This document shows positions 58,501 to 64,000 of a DNA stretch of 64,000 nt, piece after piece (position 1 is the stretch's first letter; every line of letters begins with the position of its first letter). The notes under the pieces were generated by a model, which saw nothing but the letters and a program-made list of their open reading frames with translations, was not told the origin of the DNA and made no database searches. The position numbers were made by a program, and so were the translations under genes. This DNA comes from Paenibacillus rigui (GTDB lineage: Bacteria > Bacillota > Bacilli > Paenibacillales > NBRC-103111): the NCBI RefSeq assembly GCF_002234615.1, contig NZ_NMQW01000024.1, positions 1 through 64,000 of the forward strand. The letters are read 5' to 3'.

Positions 58501-58571
58501 GGCATCATGCTCCACAGCTTTCGCTTGTCTTCCCCCCGAATACCGAGAAAACGATCTATTGCAGCCTGCAT
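55524..58571 (-). CDS. Nucleotide-translocase-like MFS domain fused to HEAT repeats and a cNMP-binding domain
   Basis: A 1015-residue protein with three modules. Residues about 15-430 form about 12 membrane helices resembling ATP/ADP-translocase-like MFS proteins (DLCPTQQAKRLMPLFVAST, FFKMMPLSERDGFRYFAQG). Residues about 445-860 are HEAT-like helical repeats (HPNDYVREVALQLIGKANDS, PRPAVKEAAVYGLGKLQHLE). Residues about 880-1000 are a cyclic-nucleotide-binding domain (QAYLLRRGEPSVSLYLIVDG, GSHDSLGETSAFDGSPSSV). Similar three-part proteins exist in distant bacteria, with unknown function. Because it sits between a cyclase-like receptor and a partner-switch set, I infer a signalling or transport-sensing role. 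Confidence 0.82.
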   Translation of the reverse strand: MQAAIDRFLGIRGEDKRKLWSMMPIFFCGGVAESLNYTAFMALFNLRFGVAFLPYVYLAEAAVMPVEGWLLAKLTGTMSKSKMMRTLYLIMTSILLLNGMILLTFKVAGFDFRYYYPILFLSSNFVVRQLTLLLWSVAFDLCPTQQAKRLMPLFVASTTTGGIVAGLLAHWIGGLLGTEMVYALAPLLLLAGFWSFRKSIASYLAPLSLKEGKLQPNVPEAPEAERSGGDYWKETLRRPFLLSAIALMTLMPALYFVMEYQYFTAAEAHFPGERELTSFYGIMTALQFTFCLLLQAVSNRLMNWLGASNMLLSISVIFFGGFLLTAGLLSSPYGLYAVSGSYALFYIFLYFIAEPCYQLFFKMMPLSERDGFRYFAQGIAASGGILIGSLLSLLHSSRLLGLTPLAWIGVALALLLIAAAWYGRHLYIRELVISVQSLYNDVSDSAASFFGSLRSSKALTVMLGYLRHPNDYVREVALQLIGKANDSSFLPHLISLLPEGSPRIRVCALRAMNLQGASIQDLVEIASYLDDEDYEVRAACVKLIAKASHMKGQAHFFLRIKLLDSHPLVVSEGVKALYALKSEESYPACQEAIVKMLDTGGEWAVYGSRTVAELKLNEYAPWLMSLLEEPRPAVKEAAVYGLGKLQHLEAVGVLLAMYPMADKELRRAILEAFVDMGEAAVPLLIEGTAHLNPFTWNVCVTALTRIWEESRVQSELAELCTQRLLASTMEGTLPVALTELSYKDLAELAAKRCMEIHEALCDGAWAVLGRLTDERVVASLRETVQDDHAEIRENGLEILAEGFGDRRLAGALMELYRQDRMSERTLETDPQTVLREAVNWPDEWLARIAEYARSDGEESGMKEERKFLSMMDKVMFLKQAPLFSSLSVDELGLLAGIAQEEVHPDQAYLLRRGEPSVSLYLIVDGNIELSNETEEGGGGTIGVLGSHDSLGETSAFDGSPSSVTAQAIFDEVRVLALQGEQLSRLMRLYPEIGIGLLHAASARVRLLENMLLKMG

Positions 58572-58607
58572 GAAATCATGTCCTATCTGTTTAGTCTGGA
58601 TCTTCCG

Positions 58608-59129
58608 TCAGTTGTTGAGCTTTTTACAATAAGCCAGCCGGTTTTCCCCGTCATAATAATAATCAGGATACGTGCCGATCAGCTCGAAGCCGCGCTGCCT
58701 GAACATGTTTTGAATCGGCCCGTACTCCGGCAGGCTGCAGGTATACGTCAGAATAAACCGGGCTCCCGCTTGGGCCACATGCTGCTCGAGCGTCTCATAG
58801 AGCCGTGCGGCAATACCCAGCTTGCGATACGCCCGGTGCACAGCCAAATAATCCCATAGGTAGCCTCCGGTCTGATGCTCGTTCTCCCGGCAGCTGGTCG
58901 CAGCAATGATATCGCCTTCCTCGTTCTCTACAAACCAATGGAAATGGTTCCGTTGAACCAAGCTGTCCCTTGGCGCCTTCTGAAAATGCTCCCGCTCTCC
59001 CGGCGTATGGTTCGTGTCGTCAAAAGAGAGCTCTGATAAAAAGAACTCGGATACCCGCAAGGCATCCGCCTCCGTCGTCAGCAGCTTCACCTGCAGGCCA
59101 TGTTCTGCGTTGCTTACACTCATGTGCAT
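58608..59129 (-). CDS. GNAT-family N-acetyltransferase
   Basis: A 173-residue protein from ATG 59129 (GGGGAGAGG upstream; ATG 59123 is possible). The acetyl-CoA-binding part is GYLWDYLAVHRAYRKLGIAA, where the usual Q/RxxGxG/A loop reads RKLGIA. The end has FRQRGFELIGTYPDYYYDGE. It probably acetylates a small molecule or protein. It is encoded between the cyclase-like receptor and the translocase-HEAT protein, which it may modify, but nothing in the sequence proves this. Confidence 0.85.
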   Translation of the reverse strand: MHMSVSNAEHGLQVKLLTTEADALRVSEFFLSELSFDDTNHTPGEREHFQKAPRDSLVQRNHFHWFVENEEGDIIAATSCRENEHQTGGYLWDYLAVHRAYRKLGIAARLYETLEQHVAQAGARFILTYTCSLPEYGPIQNMFRQRGFELIGTYPDYYYDGENRLAYCKKLNN

Positions 59130-59143
59130 TTCGCCTCTCCCCA

Positions 59144-61894
59144 TTAGGATACAGACAACGTTCCGTTCCAATCCTTGGTCGTTCCCGACTGGAAGTATTC
59201 GTCGCATACATAAAAATAAAGCTGCGCCGCCTTATCCTGACGGTTCTGCTTGATGACCATCAGGAACGCTTCCCTCGCATCATAGAACCGTCCTACCTGG
59301 TACAGCATGACGGCCTCCTCGAAGCGCGCCTTCGTCTTTTCCTTCAAGGCCCGGATCGTATCCGGATCACCTTGATACACATCATAAAGATGGAGCGGCT
59401 CCTCCAGTCCTTCAGCGCGGATCAAGCCCAGATTGCGGTATTGAAAAGCAGACGCATCCGTTAACGATTCGACTACGCTGTCTGTAATGAGAATGGACGC
59501 TCCGAGCGGTGCCGTCAGCTTCTCAAGCAGTGTAGCCAGGTTGACGTGATCGGAAATAATGTTGTTCTCGAGCCTCTGCTCTTCCCCGATAATACCAAGC
59601 CGCAGCGGTCCCTTGTGCAGACCGATGCCCAAATCGACCGGCGCGTAGCCCGACTCCCCCCGGTGCATGTTGTAAATCGACAGCTCCTTGCGAATGTCGA
59701 TGCACGCATTCAGCGCCTCATCCCCTACGCCGGGGAACAAAGCCATAAAGCCGGGGCCCAAATACTTGTTCACTGTCCCCTGATGCTTGCGAATATAAGG
59801 ACCGAAGCGCTTCAGGAACGAATTGACGAAATTGAAGTTTTGCTCCGGTGTTAGCCGCTTCGACATCAGATAAAAGCCTCGGATGTTGCATACGAGCGTG
59901 CTCATATTTTCCTCAACCTGATCGCCCAGACGCACATCCAGAATCGTCTCTTTATGCAATAACCGCAAAAATTGCTGTGGGACGAAGCGGTAATACGCCT
60001 GATTGAACTTCTCCAGCCTGGCGATATAGTCCCGAATATGGGCGGCCATCACATTAAAGCTGTCCCCCAGATCGGACACTTCATCCCGGGTATGGATTTG
60101 AACGACCGTGTCCCAGTTTCCCTTTGCAATTTCCCCGACACTGTCGCGCAGCTTGCGGATCGACGAAAGCAGGATATAGGTCATAATGATAAATACTACC
60201 ACGATACCCGCCGAGAACAGCACGATATTTTGCATGACTGTCTGTTGAACCGCACGCCGGTGGGCCATGATGCCCTCCATATTTTTGCTCGCCTCGAACA
60301 CGCCGACGATCTTTCCGGCACTGTTGAAAATCGGCGCAATGCCGTACTTCCATTCCCCTGTATCGTCATTCCATTTGTCCGATTCGATGCTGCCCTGCGA
60401 GATGACCAGCGTATTCTGCGGCGTTTTGGGGAACGGATTGAACATGTGCATCTCGTCGTCATCCTCAAGAATCCGGTAGATGTCTCCGTTTTCCACCTTA
60501 TAAATCGCCTTGTAAAAGCCCTGGTTCTCAATGCTGCCCGGTCGGTAAAAAACGGAATCGAGCTTACTGCGGAACAGACTGTACGTTCCTCCCTGGTATT
60601 CGGCAGGAGATTCGATTCGCTCCAGCAAATTGCCGTCAATCAGGTTCGCGCCATTGCTTGCGAGCAGCTTAAGCTCCGAAACCGTCTCTTCATCCATCTT
60701 ATCGACGAAGTTGTTATAGATGACAACGGACAATAAAATCATCGAAGCCGCAATAATCGGCACGCACACGATGATTTGCTTCATCATGAGAGGGACACGG
60801 CGCTGCATAATGTTGTAATAAAGCAGCTTTACGGCATAGAGCAGCAGCAGTGAGCCTACAGCGGCTGCCACCCACACGAACCAAAGGCGGCTCCTGAAGG
60901 CGGAATCGTACTTCCCGCTGCTAATTGAGGCTCCGAACGCTCCGTTCGGAAGCCGTTTGGCGATTTGCCCATCCTCTGCAATCAGCAAGTCACCGGTATG
61001 CGTCAGACTAATATCCGTTTTAAAAAAAGTCAGCGTCACGCCCGCCAGAGCGGCTTTTTGCTGGCTGACCAGCTCCTCCAGCACATAAGGCTCCTTCGGG
61101 TCGAGCCGGTTGACCGACAACGAGTTGTAGTCGACGAACAGCAGCCGACCTTGCGGGTCGAGATGCAGGCTCTCCGGGAAATTTCTCCGTGTCCGGTCGA
61201 TTCCCGGCAGCGGATAAACGAGCGTCGATCCGCCGTCCAGACCCGCCCGGTAAATTTCCCCGCTTCGCGTCGTATAATAAATTTGGCCTGGCGTCACGCC
61301 GTCTACCCCCGCCAGCACCTTACCGGCAGGCAGCTGTACGCTGTAAACGGGCACGGGAGACGTACCGACGGATGCGATCCGGTACAGCGTCACTTTGCCA
61401 AGCTCATCCAGGAAAAAGTGAACTTCACCGCCGGCGGCAGCCGGAGCCTTAACGCCTCCGACCCGATACCGCTTCTGCTTCGGATCGCTGTAGTTTTGCT
61501 CGAACAGCACCTTGTCGAAGCTGCCGTCGGGGTTGTAGCGGATCAGCTGCTCGGTCTTGACCTCGATATCGTAGGTATCCATTAAGGCCCTCACGACATA
61601 CAGGCTGCCATCGTCATCCGCCGCCACATCATTGAACCGGTAAATTCCCTCTTCTCCGCTCTGGATGGAATATACGATAGTCCCGTCAGGGCTTAGCTTG
61701 CGGATCGTCTTCTTGGTGTTGTCGATCATGTACAAGTTGTCATGCGAGTCGGCAACCACTCTGGACAGGCTTTCGAAAAACAGCTCCCGTTCAAACGGAT
61801 TTTTCGTCAACATTTCCTTCTGCTGAACCACATAAAAACCTGCGACGGAGGCTAACAGCACAACCAAAAGTAAAACAGCCACCGACTTCTTCAT
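59144..61894 (-). CDS. Membrane receptor with degenerate class III nucleotide-cyclase domain
   Basis: A 916-residue protein. An N-terminal membrane segment (about 5-24) precedes an outside part with beta-propeller/NHL-like repeats (about 45-330; ADSHDNLYMIDNT, DDDGSLYVVRA). Two membrane helices (about 343-362 and 374-394), a second outside sensor region (395-560), a fourth helix (about 567-589), a HAMP domain (about 590-640) and a class III cyclase-type domain (about 690-835) follow, then a helical tail. Key catalytic residues are changed: the first metal Asp is Asn (VCNIRGF), the second is Pro (KYLGPGFMALF) and the transition-state Arg is Leu (HVNLATLLEKL). It therefore probably senses or binds rather than makes cyclic nucleotide. 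Confidence 0.85.
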   Translation of the reverse strand: MKKSVAVLLLVVLLASVAGFYVVQQKEMLTKNPFERELFFESLSRVVADSHDNLYMIDNTKKTIRKLSPDGTIVYSIQSGEEGIYRFNDVAADDDGSLYVVRALMDTYDIEVKTEQLIRYNPDGSFDKVLFEQNYSDPKQKRYRVGGVKAPAAAGGEVHFFLDELGKVTLYRIASVGTSPVPVYSVQLPAGKVLAGVDGVTPGQIYYTTRSGEIYRAGLDGGSTLVYPLPGIDRTRRNFPESLHLDPQGRLLFVDYNSLSVNRLDPKEPYVLEELVSQQKAALAGVTLTFFKTDISLTHTGDLLIAEDGQIAKRLPNGAFGASISSGKYDSAFRSRLWFVWVAAAVGSLLLLYAVKLLYYNIMQRRVPLMMKQIIVCVPIIAASMILLSVVIYNNFVDKMDEETVSELKLLASNGANLIDGNLLERIESPAEYQGGTYSLFRSKLDSVFYRPGSIENQGFYKAIYKVENGDIYRILEDDDEMHMFNPFPKTPQNTLVISQGSIESDKWNDDTGEWKYGIAPIFNSAGKIVGVFEASKNMEGIMAHRRAVQQTVMQNIVLFSAGIVVVFIIMTYILLSSIRKLRDSVGEIAKGNWDTVVQIHTRDEVSDLGDSFNVMAAHIRDYIARLEKFNQAYYRFVPQQFLRLLHKETILDVRLGDQVEENMSTLVCNIRGFYLMSKRLTPEQNFNFVNSFLKRFGPYIRKHQGTVNKYLGPGFMALFPGVGDEALNACIDIRKELSIYNMHRGESGYAPVDLGIGLHKGPLRLGIIGEEQRLENNIISDHVNLATLLEKLTAPLGASILITDSVVESLTDASAFQYRNLGLIRAEGLEEPLHLYDVYQGDPDTIRALKEKTKARFEEAVMLYQVGRFYDAREAFLMVIKQNRQDKAAQLYFYVCDEYFQSGTTKDWNGTLSVS

Positions 61895-61961
61895 GGTCTT
61901 GAATCGCCTCCTGTAAACCCATCTTATTTCTATGTATTAGAGCACAGGTACACCCGTGCAT

Positions 61962-64000
61962 TTATGTCTTGGAAACTTCAATCGTTCCCGTCGCTTCGTT
62001 CCATTGAATTTGTAACCCGATCGCTTCCCCTACGAATCGCAGCGGAACGTACGTGCGTCCCAGAATCAAAACGGGCGAAGCCTCGATTTCCCCTGCCTCC
62101 CCGTCCACATAAGCGGTCGTACTGCCGATCGTGCACTCCGTCGTCCCTTCCTCGGACGATACGGTCACTGCCATCCGGTCGGGATCCCAGTCCACCGAAG
62201 CGCCGAAGGATTCGGACAGCGCACGGATCGGCACGAAGGCCGTCCCGTTCAGCCTGATCAGCGGAGCATCCAGCGTAACCGGAATATTGCGGGAAATGAG
62301 CTGTTGTACCGCCATTGCCTCCGCCCCGGGCTCCGCCGCTTCGATCTCGGCAGCCTGGGCTGTCAACGCCTGGAGCTGCGTCTCGCTGTACTTCTCCAGC
62401 TCCTTCTTGCCAATGGCGGCAATGAGTTCCGCCGTTTGCTCCGCGACGAGGCTGTCGAGCTGCTTCTCCGCTTCTGCCTGTGCACCGCCTGCAGCCGGTG
62501 CTTCAGCTGCAGCCAGCTCGGCTGCGGCCGCCTGGATCGCCGTCAGCTTGCTGAACAGCGCGTCCTTCTCCGCCTGCGCAGCGGCCTGCCTGACGCTCTC
62601 CAGCGTCTGGCCGAGCGTCTCCGCCCGGGCGGCGTCATGCGCCTTGACCGCTGCATCGAGCGCGGCCTGCAGCTGGCTCTTCGCGGCTGCAAGCGTCGCG
62701 AGCTCATCGGCGGAGCCGTCCTCGCTCGCCGCCAGCTGCTGCGCTGCGGCGAAGAGCTGCTTCGCCTGTGCGAGCGCAGCCGGGGCGTCGCCTGCGGCCA
62801 AGGCCGCCTGCAGCGCCTGCTTGCTGCGCTGCTGCTCGGCCGCCAGGGCCGCCGGGCTCTGGGCTCCCGCGCCTGCGGAGCTGCCGGCGGTGGCGCCGGG
62901 GCTGCCGCCTGTAGGCACGCCAGTGCCTGTGCCCGCGGGGCTGCCACTGCCTCCTGCACCTGCTCCCGTAGCGCTCCCGCCTGCACCATTGCCCGTACCC
63001 GCTCCGCTGCCTGCGGTTCCTCCGCCTGCACCTGTCCCCGCACCACTGCCTGCTCCGCTACCCGTGCCGTTGCCGGTTGCACCGCTGCCCGTACCCGCGC
63101 TGCCGCTTCCTCCAGTGCCGCTCCCTGCTCCGGCACCTTCGCCTCCACTGCTCTCCGCAGCCAACGCTGCGATCAGCGCATCGCTGTTATGCACGAGCTT
63201 CATCTGCTCCAGTGCCGCGGCCGTGTCGCCTTTGGCAAGTGCCTCCAGCATGGCGATCTGTGCTGCCGCATCCTTGAGCTGAACCTCCAGCTCTGCAACA
63301 TCCGCCAGCTTATGCGCATCAACGGCGGCTTGATGAGCAGCCTCCAGCTGCTCCTTCGCTTTTTTCAAGTCAGCTGCCGATTGCTGCAGCTGTGCCGGAC
63401 TGAGCGGCGTCATCAGTTGCCCGGACGCCGGCAGCTCCATCGTCACCTGGAGGGCCGAGGCCTGATCCGAGGTTAAGGCCGACGATCCGGCTCCGCCAAG
63501 CGTCAGCGCTTCCGGATCCAGTGCTTGATCCAGCCCAAACCACTGGCCCCCGGCCCATGCCGGTGAGAAGTACATCCCCTGCCCGCTATTCGTCATCGTG
63601 GCTGCTGCCGCGTTATACACCTCCGGGGTCAAGGCGCTTAAACCCATCCGGTACGTGCCGAGAAGAATTTGGTCCTCTTTGGCCGGTGTGCCTGCTGCGT
63701 CCTTCACCGGAAGCAGCGGAGGCTGATCGGCCAGCTTTTCCTTAGGCACAAGCTCCAGCTCTCCCTTCGAGCCGCTGCCTGTAAGGCGCCCCTCCGCCAG
63801 CACTTCCTCGCGGCTATACAGCTGCACTCTTAGCTTCCCAGGCTCGCTCAGCAGCAGAGTTAACTGCCGTACCGGCTTCCCGATCGGGGTTTTGCTCCCG
63901 ACAGGCTGGCCTTCGGCTGTGAACAACGCGTAATCCGTCGCTTTCACCTTGCCTTTCGTCTTCAAGATCAGATCGCTGAGCACCGAGCCCACGGCGGGCT
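61962..64000 (-). CDS. Exported stalk-domain protein with Gly/Ala-rich spacer, partial (5' end outside window)
   Basis: The frame is open to the window edge; the start lies outside. The visible 678 or so codons contain a beta-rich N-terminal part (about 20-190), a helical part (200-280), a spacer of about 98 residues made only of Gly, Ala, Ser, Thr and a few Pro, Gln, Asn, Glu or Val (nt 62859-63152), long Ala/Gln-rich helices (380-550) and a copper-amine-oxidase-N/stalk domain at the C-terminus (IRLNGTAFVPIRALSESFGA, LGRTYVPLRFVGEAIGLQI). It is probably a cell-envelope protein. It ends 68 nt before the receptor gene, in the same direction, and may belong to that cluster. Confidence 0.7.
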   Translation of the reverse strand, partial: PAVGSVLSDLILKTKGKVKATDYALFTAEGQPVGSKTPIGKPVRQLTLLLSEPGKLRVQLYSREEVLAEGRLTGSGSKGELELVPKEKLADQPPLLPVKDAAGTPAKEDQILLGTYRMGLSALTPEVYNAAAATMTNSGQGMYFSPAWAGGQWFGLDQALDPEALTLGGAGSSALTSDQASALQVTMELPASGQLMTPLSPAQLQQSAADLKKAKEQLEAAHQAAVDAHKLADVAELEVQLKDAAAQIAMLEALAKGDTAAALEQMKLVHNSDALIAALAAESSGGEGAGAGSGTGGSGSAGTGSGATGNGTGSGAGSGAGTGAGGGTAGSGAGTGNGAGGSATGAGAGGSGSPAGTGTGVPTGGSPGATAGSSAGAGAQSPAALAAEQQRSKQALQAALAAGDAPAALAQAKQLFAAAQQLAASEDGSADELATLAAAKSQLQAALDAAVKAHDAARAETLGQTLESVRQAAAQAEKDALFSKLTAIQAAAAELAAAEAPAAGGAQAEAEKQLDSLVAEQTAELIAAIGKKELEKYSETQLQALTAQAAEIEAAEPGAEAMAVQQLISRNIPVTLDAPLIRLNGTAFVPIRALSESFGASVDWDPDRMAVTVSSEEGTTECTIGSTTAYVDGEAGEIEASPVLILGRTYVPLRFVGEAIGLQIQWNEATGTIEVSKT

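Noticed and set aside
62131-63476. Two long plus-strand open frames of about 385 codons
   Set aside because: They are by-products of the Gly/Ala-rich minus-strand gene, whose GC-rich repeats have few stop codons in any frame.

Overview
The window looks like a chromosomal segment of a Paenibacillus-type member of the Bacillales. The evidence is its gene order, which follows the Bacillus subtilis blocks secG-est-rnr-smpB-ssrA, cggR-gap-pgk-tpiA-gpmI-eno, trxB-rapZ-yvcK-whiA-crh and hprK-lgt-ppaX-yvoF-hisZGDB-HF-IE. S-layer (SLH) surface proteins and copper-amine-oxidase-N ('stalk') domain proteins, both common in Paenibacillus, are also present. Almost all genes lie on the minus strand. No species can be named from the sequence alone.

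Left edge (1-6080): the 5' part of a very large SLH-anchored surface protein (seven RCC1-type blades, an Ig-like domain, five cadherin-like repeats, FN3 and SLH). It is followed by an AT-rich accessory strip with a frameshifted SLH-gene remnant, a small gene broken by one stop codon, a short unexplained ORF, an HNH endonuclease and a partial copy of the 3' end of ssrA. This strip looks like the worn remains of an island inserted at the tmRNA gene.

6080-19770 is housekeeping: tmRNA and SmpB, RNase R with an unusually long basic tail, carboxylesterase, SecG, an M50-like membrane protein, then the complete lower-glycolysis operon under its repressor CggR, with a recognisable sigma-A promoter and tandem CggR operator. 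Two long imperfect palindromes (about 196 and 170 bp) sit between genes here.

19773-28132 is a seven-gene, tightly coupled oligopeptide/nickel-type ABC transporter operon: binding lipoprotein, permease, a fused permease-ATPase, a second ATPase, two related class-I-amidotransferase-like proteins and an FmdE-like protein. It is divergent from a LysR regulator. Both promoters carry 7-1-7 Fur-type boxes over their -35 elements, and a cre-like palindrome lies between them. I infer iron or metal-chelate uptake. A tRNA-Arg and clpP under a CtsR-type box follow.

29193-40027 holds a stalk-domain/PKD exported protein, a Crh-like protein that keeps the HPr histidine, whiA, yvcK, rapZ, a ROK glucokinase, trxB, a TPR-HTH protein and prs. 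40028-45891 is a histidine operon (hisZ-G-D-B-H-F-IE) that lacks hisA. 46267-49548 is yvoF, ppaX, lgt and hprK. Carbon-control proteins (HprK, Crh, CggR, YvcK, RapZ, Glk, PpaX) are therefore concentrated in this window.

49609-51938 is a LysR/YeiH-type divergent pair. 52144-52998 is an orphan DUF4157 protein of the kind tied to contractile injection systems. 53101-61894 is the most unusual block: a membrane receptor whose class III cyclase domain has lost its catalytic residues, a GNAT protein, a nucleotide-translocase-like/HEAT/cNMP-binding fusion, an RsbW-like kinase, a STAS antagonist and a GAF-SpoIIE phosphatase. The right edge is an incomplete Gly/Ala-rich exported stalk-domain protein.
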